In this document: one piece after another, positions 10,107 through 19,196 of the stretch
Layout of the letters: each line of letters opens with the position of its first letter
Position numbering within the stretch: position 1 is the first letter of the stretch
Assembly: GCA_965213595.1 (NCBI GenBank)
Contig: CBDBZO010000006.1
Span: 3,100,001-3,164,000, forward strand
Direction: 5' to 3'
Source of the DNA: JBCCFC01 sp965213595
GTDB taxonomy: Bacteria; Chloroflexota; Anaerolineae; Caldilineales; Caldilineaceae
DNA length: 64,000 bases
Program-made: the position numbers and the translations under genes
Notes under the pieces: generated by a model
Databases searched by the model: none
Seen by the model: the letters and a program-made list of their open reading frames with translations, nothing else
What the model was told of the DNA's origin: nothing

Positions 10107-10481
10107 GGAACGGTGGTCGTTAATCACTCAAGGCTCGTGGACGTTCACCGCTGGTGGCTGAAACCCATCAGCATGCTTGGGGAAACCGGCTGAAGCCAGT
10201 TGGGTATTTGTTGGGCTATCAACGGATTCAGGAACGGATTGAACGGATTTAGGGCTATCAGTCCGTTCTGTAATTTGCTGAATAGTCCTGTGGATTTGAA
10301 GCGGATTGGTTGACTAAACCATCCGTTCAATCCGCTCTCAAAAATCCGTTGACAGCTTGGGCGCAAAATGCCCCACACAGTGCCGCCACCGCTGACGGCT
10401 GAAGCCCGCCAGCTGTGCGGGCGAAAACCGGCTGAAGCCGGTTGGCTATCGTCCCTTGGTTATCTTTAGAGGAGCAAAATT
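10107..10481. repeat. Spacer with 'GGCTGAAGCCGG' and 'AACGGATT' inverted repeats
   Basis: ACCGGCTGAAGCC and ACCGGCTGAAGCCGGTT units occur at about 10185 and 10430. Between them an imperfect long hairpin is built from GGAACGGATTGAACGGATTT (about 10220-10250) and its complement CCGTTCAATCCGCT (about 10323). The spacer separates the DUF1800 and DUF1501 genes, which are otherwise co-directional. Confidence 0.55.
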
Positions 10482-12065
10482 ATGTCAGACAACAATATCA
10501 CGCGACGGAATTTCTTGCGCCAGGCGGCCTGTGCCGCGCTGGGCGCGACGGCTATGGTCAACACGCTGGCGGCGCTGCGGCTCACCTCGGCGGCGATTGC
10601 CCAGGGCAGCAACCTCGGCGACTACAAGGCGCTCGTCTGCATCTTTCTAAACGGCGGCAACGACTCGAACAACCTGCTCGTGCCGATGGGCGCAGGGGGT
10701 GGCAATTCCCTGCGCGCCGATTACGAAACCGGCCGCGATGTGCTGGCGCTCGGCAACGATACGCTGCACGGGCTGACGCTGCCGCCCAGCGCCAGCAATG
10801 CGTTTAAGAAACACTACGGCGGCTCATCATCGCCGCTGGGCGTTCACCCAGATGCGCCCGGCATTGCCAACCTCTTTAACAGCGGCGACTTGGCCTTTGT
10901 CTGCAACGTGGGCACGCTGGCCTATCCCATCCCCACGCGGCTGGATTTGCTCGAAGGACGAGTCCCCGTGCCGCTGGACCTCTTTTCCCACTCGGATCAG
11001 CAGACGCAGTGGCAGACCTCCGTTCCCGACAACTTGTCCAACACCGGCTGGGGCGGGCGCGTGGCCGATCTGCTGGATGCGGGCTACAACGGCGACGGCT
11101 CCAAAGTCTCGATGTCGATTTCGCTATCGGGCGTCAACACCTTTCAGCGGGGGCTCAATCCGGAGACGAACGCATTTGCGATCGGCTCATCCGGAACCGT
11201 CCCGCTCTCCGGCTTTGGCTCGCCAACCGATCCCTACGGCAAAGCGTACCACCCCGGCGCCAGCTTTGACGAGCCGAACTACCAGGACAGGCGCGAGGGT
11301 CACCGGCTCAAAGCGCTGGAACAGCTTGTAAAGCTGACCAGCGAGAATCTGCTCGAAGACGCCCACGCCAGCAAAATTGTCAGCGCGCGCGGCGTGAGCG
11401 AGTCCGTCGATGCCGCGGTGGCGGCGGCGGTGAGCACGGGGGTAAATTTTGACCAAATTTTTGCGGGAACCGTGGACGAGGACGGCGGCGGCAACCTGCT
11501 GGCCGACCAGATGAAGATGGTCGCGCAGCTGATTGTGGGGCGCGAGGCGCTGGGCAACAGCCGCCAGATTTTCTTTGTCAACGTAGCGGGCTACGACATC
11601 CACCGCAGCCACATGGCCTCGCACGCCATGTTGATGAACGAGCTCTCCACCGTGCTGACGGCCTTCCGCGATGCGCTGGTGGCCGCGGGCGACTGGGACA
11701 AGGTGGTGGCCTACACCGCCTCGGATTTCAGCCGCACCCTCACCGCCAACGGCGCCGACGCCGATGCGGGCACGGACCACGCCTGGGGCGGGCACGCGAT
11801 GGTGCTGGGTGGGCCGGTCAAGGGCGGCAATCTCTATGGCCATTTCCCCTCGCTCAAGACGGGCGACCACCCCGAATCGATCGACGCCCAGCGCGAGCGC
11901 GGTCGCTGGATTCCGTCGACCTCGGTCGATCAGTATTCCGCGGTCATGGCCAAGTGGTTTGGCGTGGACAGCAACTCGATGGAGATCATCTTCCCCAACA
12001 TCAACCGCTTCGACGACCCGTTTAGCGTCGCCGCCGCGAACTTGCGCTTCTTGCAGGGCGTGTAG
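10482..12065 (+). CDS. DUF1501 protein with Tat signal
   Basis: 527 residues. The N-terminus ITRRNFLRQAACAALGATA carries the twin-arginine motif R-R-x-F-L and a hydrophobic stretch, so export in folded form is expected. The rest matches DUF1501: CIFLNGGNDSNNLLVPM near the start and TDHAWGGHAMVLGGPV near the end, giving an alkaline-phosphatase-like/sulfatase-like fold. DUF1501 members usually sit beside a DUF1800 partner, as here. GAGGAG precedes the ATG. The molecular role is not known; the pair is often guessed to act in the periplasm or on the cell surface. The gene ends at a strong hairpin shared with mutY. Confidence 0.88.
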   Translation: MSDNNITRRNFLRQAACAALGATAMVNTLAALRLTSAAIAQGSNLGDYKALVCIFLNGGNDSNNLLVPMGAGGGNSLRADYETGRDVLALGNDTLHGLTLPPSASNAFKKHYGGSSSPLGVHPDAPGIANLFNSGDLAFVCNVGTLAYPIPTRLDLLEGRVPVPLDLFSHSDQQTQWQTSVPDNLSNTGWGGRVADLLDAGYNGDGSKVSMSISLSGVNTFQRGLNPETNAFAIGSSGTVPLSGFGSPTDPYGKAYHPGASFDEPNYQDRREGHRLKALEQLVKLTSENLLEDAHASKIVSARGVSESVDAAVAAAVSTGVNFDQIFAGTVDEDGGGNLLADQMKMVAQLIVGREALGNSRQIFFVNVAGYDIHRSHMASHAMLMNELSTVLTAFRDALVAAGDWDKVVAYTASDFSRTLTANGADADAGTDHAWGGHAMVLGGPVKGGNLYGHFPSLKTGDHPESIDAQRERGRWIPSTSVDQYSAVMAKWFGVDSNSMEIIFPNINRFDDPFSVAAANLRFLQGV

Positions 12066-12079
12066 GAAAGTAGACGGAC

Positions 12080-12130
12080 GCAGTAAGTGCAAAGGGGCGA
12101 GCCAGCAGCTCGCCCCTTTGCACTTACTGC
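12080..12130. terminator. Bidirectional hairpin terminator, 23-bp perfect stem
   Basis: GCAGTAAGTGCAAAGGGGCG begins an arm at 12080-12102 that pairs perfectly with 12108-12130 across a CAGCA loop. It lies between convergent genes and overlaps the stop codon of mutY (12124-12126), so one hairpin can end both transcripts. The arms also resemble the 'gcagtaagcagtaagc' repeat family. Confidence 0.75.
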
Positions 12131-13254
12131 GATTTTGCCTTTCCCCGTAGCGCACGAATAATCTGCCAATCCGTCTTTGGAAACGGTAGCGCATCCAACT
12201 CATCCAGCCCCAGCCAACGCCAGTCTGCGCAGCCAATGGCCTGGGGCTCGCCGCCAAGCCAGCGCGCGTGCAGCGGATGCAGCGTGATGCGGAAGTGGGT
12301 GTAGGCGTGGGCAATCGCCAGCGGTTTTCCGTTTAACTGCAGCGAATTCACCACCTCGATCTCAATTCCCAACTCCTCCCCGATTTCCCGCCGCAGTGCC
12401 TCGGCGTGGCTCGCATCGCCCGGCTCGACTTTGCCGCCGGGGAACTCCCACAGGCCACCGAGCATCTTGTCCTGCGGGCGCTGCGCCACCAGCAGCGGCG
12501 ACGCAAAGGGCTCGCCCCGCCAGATCACGCCGGCGACGACGTCGTAGTGGGGCGTCGATTTTTTGGGCGGCAGCACGGGGCGCTCGTGCTGCGTGCCGCG
12601 GCTGGCGGCGAGGCAGCGCTCGTTGATCGGGCAGATCAGACAGCGCGGGTTGGTCGGCGTACAGAGGCGGTTGCCCAACTCCATCAGCGCCTCGTTGAAC
12701 GCGCCCGCTTCCCCTTCCGGTGCAGCCTCGACCAGCTCCCTCGCCAGCGACCACAGCGCCTTCAGCGTTGCCCGCTCGTCGATGGGTTCGGCAATGTCCG
12801 CCACGCGGCTCAGCACCCGCTTCACGTTGCCGTCCAGAATCGGCTCGGCCTGCCCAAAGGCCATGCTCAAAATCGCGCCGACGGTATACTCGCCGATGCC
12901 GGGCAGCGCCAGCAGCGCCTTGCGCTCGGATGGAATCACCCCGCCGTGCTGCGCGACGACAATTTGCGCGGCGCGGTGCAGGTTGCGCGCGCGGGCGTAG
13001 TAGCCCATCCCCTCCCACAGCTTGAGCACCGCCTGCTGGTCGGCAGCGGCCAGCGCCTCGACCGTCGGAAAGGCCGCCAGCCAGCGCACAAAGTAGCCGA
13101 CGACCGTCTCCAGCCGCGTCTGCTGCGCCATAATTTCGCTGACCCAGACGCGGTAGGCATCGCGCTGACCGGCGGGCTGGTCGCGCCAGGGCAGGTCGCG
13201 CGCGTGGTCGGCGTGCCAATCCACGAGGGCGCGGGTGATCGATGAAGAATTCAT
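12124..13254 (-). CDS. mutY: A/G-specific adenine glycosylase MutY
   Basis: 376 residues from the ATG at 13254, inside a longer frame whose first 22 codons come from an inverted repeat. It removes adenine mispaired with 8-oxoguanine or G. Visible features are catalytic Glu40 in VSEIMAQQT, the helix-hairpin-helix LPGIGEYTVGAI, catalytic Asp141 in ILDGNVKRV, and a 4Fe-4S site at Cys198, Cys205, Cys208 and Cys214 (C-x6-C-x2-C-x5-C). The C-terminal MutT-like domain keeps a near-intact Nudix box (GGKVEPGD, REIGEELGI), which most MutY proteins have lost. It converges on the DUF1501 gene. Confidence 0.95.
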   Translation of the reverse strand: MNSSSITRALVDWHADHARDLPWRDQPAGQRDAYRVWVSEIMAQQTRLETVVGYFVRWLAAFPTVEALAAADQQAVLKLWEGMGYYARARNLHRAAQIVVAQHGGVIPSERKALLALPGIGEYTVGAILSMAFGQAEPILDGNVKRVLSRVADIAEPIDERATLKALWSLARELVEAAPEGEAGAFNEALMELGNRLCTPTNPRCLICPINERCLAASRGTQHERPVLPPKKSTPHYDVVAGVIWRGEPFASPLLVAQRPQDKMLGGLWEFPGGKVEPGDASHAEALRREIGEELGIEIEVVNSLQLNGKPLAIAHAYTHFRITLHPLHARWLGGEPQAIGCADWRWLGLDELDALPFPKTDWQIIRALRGKAKSQ

Positions 13255-13261
13255 AACAAAC

Positions 13262-13352
13262 TTTCGGACATTAATCCACGAAGGACACGAAGAGCACGAA
13301 GAAAGAACGTCAACGAACAAACCTTCGTGCTCTTCGTGTCCTTCGTGGATCG
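13262..13352. repeat. 'CACGAAGGACACGAAG' inverted repeat
   Basis: CCACGAAGGACACGAAGAG on the left and its complement CTTCGTGTCCTTCGTGGAT on the right form a long hairpin between the SLC13 transporter gene and mutY. Similar units occur at about 16660-16731, 23186 and 40856. Confidence 0.7.
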
Positions 13353-13360
13353 CATGTTTC

Positions 13361-15139
13361 TTACAGCGGCCAGAAGATCAGCAGCAGCGGCACGGCCGTG
13401 ATCACCACCAGCACTTCGATGGCGAGGCCCATGCGCCAGTAGTCGCCAAATTTGTAGCCGCCGGGGCCCATGACGAGCGTATTGGACTGGTGGCCAATGG
13501 GCGTGAGAAAGTCGCAGGAGACGCCGATGGCGGTGGCGAGCAGGAAGGGGTCGGGCGAGGCGCCGAGGCCGTTGGCGACGCTGATGGCGATGGGGGCCAT
13601 GAGCACGGCGGCGGCGGCGTTGTTGATCAGCGGCGTCAGAATCATAGCGCCTATCAGGATGATGGTGAGCGCGAGGGCGGGCGAGGATTGGCCGGCAACG
13701 GCCACGAACTGCGCCGCCAGCCAGTCCGTGCCGCCGGTGCGCTCCAGCGCATCCGCCACGGGCAGCATAGCGCCCAGCAGCACCAAAATCGGCCATTCGA
13801 TGCTCTGGTAGGCGTCGCGCAGCGTAATCGCGCCGACCAGCACCATCAGCACCGCCGCCGCCACAATCGGAATCTGAATCGGCAGCAGCCCCATGGTGGC
13901 GATGGTAATGGCGGCGGCAAAGATGCCGACCACCAGAATCATGCGCCGGCGCTGGCCCAGCCGCAAGCCGCGCTCGGCCAGCGGCAGGCAGCCCAGCAAC
14001 CCGAGCACATCCGCCACGGCCTCGCGGCGCATCTGGAGCAGCAGCACGTCGCCGCGATAAAATTGCACGTCGGCCAGCCGCGCACGCAGGCGCTCGCCCG
14101 CGCGCGCCACGGCCAGCAGGTTGACGTTGTAGCGACCGCGCAGATCGAAGCTGCGCACCGTCTGCCCGATCAGCGGCGAATTGGCGATCACCACGGCCTC
14201 CACCAGGTTCACCTCCTCCGAGCGCAGCATCGCCTCGGTGATGGCCTCGTCCACCAGTTCGAACTCGGTGGCGTCGATCAGCTCCTGGAGGCTTTGCGGA
14301 TCCGCCTGCACGATCAGCACGTCCCCCGCGCGCACGACGGTGATGCTGGAGGGGATCAGCAGGCGGCGCTCGTTGCGCACCAGCCCGGCAATCACGATAT
14401 CGTTCTGGTTGATTGCGGGCAGGTCGCGCAGGAAGCGGCCCAGGAAACGGGAATCGTCCGGCACGCGCAATTCGGTGCTGTAGGCGTTGATGCGAAAGAG
14501 CTCCTCGCGCGAGGATTGGCCCGTGCGCTGCGGAATCAAGCGCCAGCCAATCAGCGCCATGTAGAGAATGCCCGCCAGCGCCACGCCCGCCCCCGCCGGC
14601 AGAAAATCAAACATGCGGAAGGGCTCGCCCAGCGCCTCCTGGCGATAGGTGGAGATGATGATGTTGGGCGGCGTGCCGATCAGCGTCATCATGCCGCCGA
14701 GCAGCGAGCCGTAGGCCAGCGGCATTAGCAGCAGCGAAGGCGAGTTGCCGTGTTTGCGCGCCATCTGAATGGCGACGGGCATCAACAGCGCGACGGCGGC
14801 CACGTTGTTCATGAGCGCCGAGCAGATGGCCGTCAGCCCCGTGAGCGCGGCAATCTGAAGCGCCGGCCCACCCCCCACGCGCAACATCTGCCGCGCGACG
14901 ATGTCCACCACGCCGGAGTTGATCAGCGCCTGACTGATCACCAGCACTCCTGCCACGGTGATCACCGCCGGGTGGCCAAAGCCGGAAAACGCCTCATCGC
15001 CGGGCAAAATGCCGACGATCACCAGCGTCAGCAGCGCCAGCAGCGCCACAATGTCGTAGCGGATGCGCTCGGTGATAAAGAGAACGAGCGCGACGAGAAG
15101 AACGACGACGACAATTAGCTGATCGAATTGTTCAAGCAT
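13361..15139 (-). CDS. SLC13/DASS-type permease with two TrkA-C domains
   Basis: 592 residues. Hydrophobic helices fill the first 205 and the last 210 residues, and two soluble TrkA-C (RCK-C) domains lie between at about 210-380. This is the layout of the ArsB/CitT superfamily 'SLC13 family permease' group. TM motifs include LMNNVAAVALLMPVA and its inverted-repeat counterpart LINNAAAAVLMAPIA, plus GTPPNIIIS, matching the two signature loops of the DASS/ion transporter superfamily. The substrate (dicarboxylate, sulfate or another anion) cannot be deduced. It is located in the inner membrane and appears monocistronic. Confidence 0.88.
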   Translation of the reverse strand: MLEQFDQLIVVVVLLVALVLFITERIRYDIVALLALLTLVIVGILPGDEAFSGFGHPAVITVAGVLVISQALINSGVVDIVARQMLRVGGGPALQIAALTGLTAICSALMNNVAAVALLMPVAIQMARKHGNSPSLLLMPLAYGSLLGGMMTLIGTPPNIIISTYRQEALGEPFRMFDFLPAGAGVALAGILYMALIGWRLIPQRTGQSSREELFRINAYSTELRVPDDSRFLGRFLRDLPAINQNDIVIAGLVRNERRLLIPSSITVVRAGDVLIVQADPQSLQELIDATEFELVDEAITEAMLRSEEVNLVEAVVIANSPLIGQTVRSFDLRGRYNVNLLAVARAGERLRARLADVQFYRGDVLLLQMRREAVADVLGLLGCLPLAERGLRLGQRRRMILVVGIFAAAITIATMGLLPIQIPIVAAAVLMVLVGAITLRDAYQSIEWPILVLLGAMLPVADALERTGGTDWLAAQFVAVAGQSSPALALTIILIGAMILTPLINNAAAAVLMAPIAISVANGLGASPDPFLLATAIGVSCDFLTPIGHQSNTLVMGPGGYKFGDYWRMGLAIEVLVVITAVPLLLIFWPL

Positions 15140-15154
15140 ACATTGGTAAACTCA

Positions 15155-15386
15155 ATAATTTTCAACGCGGAGGGCGCAGAGGCAGAGGCGCGGAGAGCCG
15201 CGGAGAAACACATTTCATCATTTCGCTCGCGCAACGATTATTTTGTGACGTCGAGCGCGAAAAATCTAGAGCGTTTTCAAGAAAGTAATGGTCCGTGAGA
15301 TGGCTGAGGAGATTGTCACGACCCTGCTCCGTTCTCTCTCCGCGGCCCTCCGCGTTTACTCTGCGCCCCCCGCGTTAAACAATAGA
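15155..15386. repeat. 'AACGCGGAGG' inverted repeat region
   Basis: AACGCGGAGGGCGCAGAGGC on the left faces CGCGGCCCTCCGCGTTTACT and CCCCCGCGTTAAA on the right, giving a long imperfect hairpin between two co-directional genes. Related copies lie at 22265-22445 and 63140-63295. Confidence 0.65.
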
Positions 15387-15391
15387 CGCCC

Positions 15392-16336
15392 TCAACCCAC
15401 CGACGTTTCCCGCTGCCACTGGAGTTGAGTATTTAAGCCATCGATAATCCGCGTCGTCGGCTCGTAGCCCAGCAGTCGCTGTGCTTTGCCAATATCCGCA
15501 CTCGTGCGCTTCTGATCGCCCGGCCGCTTGGGGCCGGGCACGGTCTGCGGCGCGATGCCGGAGAGCTCCTCCAGCATCCCCAACACCTCGTGCACCGTCA
15601 CCTCCTCGCCGCCGCCGATATTAAAGGTTTCGCCCACGCTCCGCTCGGGCTGCGCCATCGCCAACACCAAGCCCTGTACGCAATCGGCCACGTAGGTGTT
15701 GCTGCGGCTGTCGCTGCCATCGCCAAAGATGGTGATCGTCTCAGACTGCAAAATCGAGCGGATGAAGATGTGGTAGCCCATGTCCGGTCGCTGGCGCGGG
15801 CCGTAGACGGAGAAGAGGCGCAGCACCGTCAGCGGCAAATCGTCCTTCATCGCATAGGCGCGACAGAGATTTTCCGCGGCCAGCTTCGTGATTCCATAAG
15901 GCGAGACCGGCTCCAGCGGCGACGTTTCGTCCCCCGTGGCAACGCGCCCGTAGACCGACGACGTCGACACGTTGATAAAATGGCCCACCCGCGCCTGAAC
16001 CGCCGCCGCCAGCAGCCGCTGCGTGGCCTGCACGTTGCAGGTCATGTACGAATCGAATTCGCTCCAGCTGCGCAGGAGGCCCGCTTGGGCGGCGAGGTGG
16101 AACACGGTCGCGTCGACGGGCAGCAGCGGGGCGATGTCGCCCATGCGCAGGTCGATCTCGTGAAAGCGGAAGCGTGACTTTCCTCGCAGCGCAGCCAAAT
16201 TTTGCTCCTTGCGCGCACGTGGGTAGTAGGGCATAAACGCATCGAGGCCGATGACCTCGTGCCCGTCCCCGATCAGCCGCTCGCACAAGTGCGACCCCAC
16301 AAAGCCCGCCGCCCCCGTTACCACACAAATCGTCAT
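15392..16336 (-). CDS. NAD-dependent epimerase/dehydratase (extended SDR)
   Basis: 314 residues from the ATG at 16336; AAGGATG just upstream favours this over the ATG six bases earlier. It is an extended short-chain dehydrogenase of the UDP-sugar epimerase group. The NAD site TGAAGFVGSHL (G-x-x-G-x-x-G) is at the N-terminus, a Ser in NVSTSSVYG comes next, and the catalytic YGITK (Y-x-x-x-K) is around residue 150. RPGDQKRTSADIGKAQ near the end is typical of UDP-glucuronate/glucose epimerase-like enzymes. It probably acts on a nucleotide sugar for envelope glycans. The exact substrate is unknown and no sugar operon adjoins it. Confidence 0.88.
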   Translation of the reverse strand: MTICVVTGAAGFVGSHLCERLIGDGHEVIGLDAFMPYYPRARKEQNLAALRGKSRFRFHEIDLRMGDIAPLLPVDATVFHLAAQAGLLRSWSEFDSYMTCNVQATQRLLAAAVQARVGHFINVSTSSVYGRVATGDETSPLEPVSPYGITKLAAENLCRAYAMKDDLPLTVLRLFSVYGPRQRPDMGYHIFIRSILQSETITIFGDGSDSRSNTYVADCVQGLVLAMAQPERSVGETFNIGGGEEVTVHEVLGMLEELSGIAPQTVPGPKRPGDQKRTSADIGKAQRLLGYEPTTRIIDGLNTQLQWQRETSVG

Positions 16337-16469
16337 AATCATCCTTTGTAATTGGAGTTGTTCCCAATTAAGTTTTTGCCAGAGTGAGCGAACAATCCGC
16401 TCCCTGATTAGATGTTACACCAATTGTCTGTCCAAGCTGCGTGTTCACATACGTGAAGCGATGGGGACA

Positions 16470-16735
16470 TTCGGCCTCACCCCCTCCGCGCGGGTTCTAC
16501 GCCAACGAGCCAGGTGAAGCCCCCTCTCCACGCGTGGAGAGGGGGTTTGGGGGTGAGGCGGGGCGTGCCCCACTTTTCGCGCAGCTTCGCTGCACAACTG
16601 GTATTATTTAGGAACAACTCTATTGTTTACGAATACCTGAAAATCACGGGTCAGGAGGTAACCAACGAAGGGCACGAAGGAACGCAAAGCAAGAACGTCG
16701 ACGAACGCTTCTTCGTGCTCCTTCGTTGATTATTG
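16470..16735. repeat. Perfect 26-bp palindrome and 'CGAAGG' hairpin
   Basis: CCCCCTCTCCACG (16520-16532) is followed directly by its complement, making a perfect palindrome to 16545; flanking CCTCACCCCC and GGGGGTGAGG extend the pairing. At 16660-16731 a second hairpin uses ACCAACGAAGGGCACGAAGG and CTTCGTGCTCCTTCGTTG. The 16337-16855 gap holds no gene that I can see. Confidence 0.7.
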
Positions 16736-16843
16736 TCTTCTCGTTGATTGACAAATCCTTGCTGTCTTGGCAATAATTTTTCAACAGGCGTAAATTGTAG
16801 CACAATCTGGGGTGAATCCACTTCTCATCCCCACCAGTTGTGA

Positions 16844-16849
16844 TATGAT
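16844..16849 (+). promoter_or_regulatory. Possible -10 of a leaderless corA transcript
   Basis: TATGAT lies six bases before the corA ATG, so a start at the normal distance would put +1 at or next to the A of ATG. No ribosome site precedes the ATG, which fits. No good -35 is visible, so this is tentative. Confidence 0.35.
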
Positions 16850-16855
16850 ACGCCC

Positions 16856-17860
16856 ATGATTCGCTCCATCTATCGCCACCGTAGCGGAACCGTGCTGCGC
16901 GATTTGTCCAAAGACCAAATGCTGGCCGCAGCCAAAGACACCCGCGCCTGCCTCTGGATCGATCTTTCTGCGCCCACGGCAGAGGAAAGTCAACTCGTTC
17001 TCCAACAGGCCTTTAATTTTCACCCGCTGGCCGTTGAAGATGTGCTGAGCGACACGCACATCCCCAAGCTCGACAATTACGAGGAATACCTTTTCCTGGT
17101 TTTTCACTCCGTCGACATGGGGCTGGAGAAGATGGAGATTCAGACCAAGGAGATGGATGTCTTTCTGGGGCGCAACTTTTTGGTGACCGTTCACGAACAG
17201 GAACTCAACTCCGTTGACTGGCTGTGGGGCGAGGAGGCGCGGATGCAGGAGGGAATGACGCACGGCGCGGCCTATCTGCTCTACCTGCTGCTTGATCGGC
17301 AGGTGGATCGCTACACGCCGATGCTGGATCGCTTTGAGCGGCGGTTGGATCTGCTCGGCGACCAGATTTTCCGCCACGAGCGCCTCTTTGAGGGCGAGGA
17401 TCAACCGAGCGCCCGCGGCAACATGCTCGACGAATTGCTCACGGCCAAGGGCAGCGCCCTGCGCCTGCGCCGCATCCTCGTGCCCCAGCGCGATCTGGTG
17501 CTGCGCTTAACGCGCAACGACTACGCGGCCATCCCCGATGGCAACGGCATCTACTTCCGCGACGTGCACGATCACCTCGTGCGGCTGGCCGATCTGGCCG
17601 AGAGCACGCGCGATCTCGCCGACAGCACCATCGACACCCACCTCGCGCTCGTCAATAATCGCATGAACGAGGTGATGAAGGTGCTGACGATCATGTCCAG
17701 CATTTTTATTCCGCTGAGCTTTCTGGCGGGCGTCTACGGCATGAACTTTGAGTGGATGCCCGAACTAGACGACCGCTGGGCCTACCCGCTGCTGTGGCTG
17801 AGCTTTTTTGTCATTGCCATTGGGCAACTCTACTTCTTCCGCCGCCGCGGTTGGCTGTAG
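16856..17860 (+). CDS. corA: CorA-family Mg2+ transporter
   Basis: 334 residues, normal for CorA. A soluble N-terminal alpha/beta domain and long helices are followed by two C-terminal membrane segments. The pore signature YGMN sits at about residue 295, directly after the first membrane helix (SIFIPLSFLAGVYGMNF), and is followed by the acidic loop WMPELDD. CorA forms pentameric channels for Mg2+ (sometimes Co2+ or Ni2+) in the inner membrane. The C-terminus ends in positive residues (FRRRGWL), as usual. It is monocistronic. Confidence 0.93.
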   Translation: MIRSIYRHRSGTVLRDLSKDQMLAAAKDTRACLWIDLSAPTAEESQLVLQQAFNFHPLAVEDVLSDTHIPKLDNYEEYLFLVFHSVDMGLEKMEIQTKEMDVFLGRNFLVTVHEQELNSVDWLWGEEARMQEGMTHGAAYLLYLLLDRQVDRYTPMLDRFERRLDLLGDQIFRHERLFEGEDQPSARGNMLDELLTAKGSALRLRRILVPQRDLVLRLTRNDYAAIPDGNGIYFRDVHDHLVRLADLAESTRDLADSTIDTHLALVNNRMNEVMKVLTIMSSIFIPLSFLAGVYGMNFEWMPELDDRWAYPLLWLSFFVIAIGQLYFFRRRGWL

Positions 17861-18144
17861 GGGTATTGCTTGCTGCTTCCTGCTTACTGCTGGGACTATG
17901 CGGATTTGGATGGGTAAAGGATACAGCACGCCGGCAGCTTACTTGCCCAGAGGCTATTAAATTAGCACCAATTAAATTCAATGAAATTCGGCTCCGAGGA
18001 TTATAAGGTAAGCCCACTTTGGCTTTGATATGCTCAGCCACCGCTGCGCTGTGCTCCGGTTTGAACCCACCAACGCTTACGGAGTCCGAAATTCAATGCA
18101 GACAACACAATTAACGAAAAGCAATAAGCAATAAGCAATACCCC
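17861..18144. repeat. Spacer bounded by 'GGGGTATTGCTT' inverted arms
   Basis: GGGGTATTGCTTGCTGCTT at 17859-17880 faces AAGCAATAAGCAATACCCC at about 18122-18141, so the ends of the 280-bp spacer can pair. The interior shows no gene. The arms belong to the 'gcaataagcaat' repeat type also seen at 19955-20070. Confidence 0.5.
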
Positions 18145-18678
18145 ATGTACTACTTAATTATCAACGGCCACCTCTCCCCCAGCGCTCGACCGCCAGCCAG
18201 TACGCGGCCCTTTGCCGAGCAGATTCCGCTGCTGTTGCCGCCCCAGGTTGGTTTTCTACACGAAGCATTTCGCGCCTGGGGCCAAGCGGGCTTCTCACCG
18301 GGCACGCTGGCTCCCCCGCGTATTTGGTGGAGCCCCTCGGCCGACGACGCGGTCGATCTGGCCTTCCGTCTCGAGGCCAATCGCCCGCCGCGCGCGCTTA
18401 GCCAGAGCGACACGGCGCGCGATCTGGCCGCTTGGCTCGTGCTGCTGGATCGCTACGTGGAGACCTTTGTCGTGATTGCGCGAGCGCGCGCCGTTTGGTC
18501 CCCCGTCGAATTGAGCGGCGCGTTGAGCTTTACCACGCCGGCTTTCCTGCCCGCCGCCCTGGGCCATTCGGCCAGCGGCAACGACGGCTGGGCGCAGGTC
18601 GCCGCCGCGCTGGCTGCTGCCGTGGCCGATGGTCCCCTAAAGGGCCAGCCGCAAAATCGACACTGGAGTTTATCATGA
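18145..18678 (+). CDS. Hypothetical protein coupled to a Nudix gene
   Basis: 177 residues, no recognised family. It is rich in Ala, Pro and Arg, without a signal peptide or clear membrane helix. Its stop TGA overlaps the Nudix start (ATGA at 18675-18678), so the two should be translationally coupled and work in the same process. No good ribosome site is seen before its ATG. Codon and base use match the neighbours, so it is probably a real but fast-evolving gene. Confidence 0.6.
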   Translation: MYYLIINGHLSPSARPPASTRPFAEQIPLLLPPQVGFLHEAFRAWGQAGFSPGTLAPPRIWWSPSADDAVDLAFRLEANRPPRALSQSDTARDLAAWLVLLDRYVETFVVIARARAVWSPVELSGALSFTTPAFLPAALGHSASGNDGWAQVAAALAAAVADGPLKGQPQNRHWSLS

Positions 18679-19166
18679 GCACGCTCACCAACCCCACCCC
18701 CAGCCAGCCAACCACGCGCGAGGATTACTCCTCCGGTGGCATCGCCTACCGCTCGCTCGCTCACGCGCTGCCGGACGGTACGCGCTGGGAAATCGCGCTG
18801 ATTGCCACGCGCGAGGGCACGCGCTGGCAGCTACCCAAGGGCACAGTGGAGGCCGAGGAAACGTCGGTAGAGGCAGCGCTGCGCGAAGTCGAGGAGGAGA
18901 CGGGGCTGGAAACTCAGCACGAGGCGTTTATCGAGACGATCCACTACTGGTACTGGGATACCTATCGCCGGGGCAACAACCCGCAGCGCGTCCACAAGCG
19001 GGTGGATTTTCACCTGCTGCGCACCACGGGCGGCGCGCTCAGCGACGAAAGCTGGGAGGTCGACGGCGTCGGCTGGTTTACCTTTGCCCAGGCGCTGGAG
19101 GTGATGACATTTAAGGGCGAGCGCGAAATTGTGGCTAAAGCAGTGGAATTGCTCAAGCAAGTATAG
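18675..19166 (+). CDS. Nudix hydrolase
   Basis: 163 residues from the ATG at 18675, with GGAG upstream inside the preceding gene. It carries a complete Nudix box, GTVEAEE followed by REVEEETGLE (G-x5-E-x7-R-E-U-x-E-E-x-G-U), so it cleaves a nucleoside diphosphate linked to another moiety using Mg2+. The KGTVEAEET spacing and the following HYWYWDTYRRG recall Ap4A hydrolase-like members, but the substrate is uncertain. It overlaps the hypothetical gene by four bases. Confidence 0.88.
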   Translation: MSTLTNPTPSQPTTREDYSSGGIAYRSLAHALPDGTRWEIALIATREGTRWQLPKGTVEAEETSVEAALREVEEETGLETQHEAFIETIHYWYWDTYRRGNNPQRVHKRVDFHLLRTTGGALSDESWEVDGVGWFTFAQALEVMTFKGEREIVAKAVELLKQV

Positions 19167-19196
19167 TCTAAGCTTGGAGGAGCGCCATCAGGGCGT

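Noticed and set aside
13235..14728. 497-codon plus-strand frame opposite the SLC13 permease
   Set aside because: His/Gln/Arg-rich shadow of a membrane-protein gene; no recognisable domain. Its start lies in a repeat.
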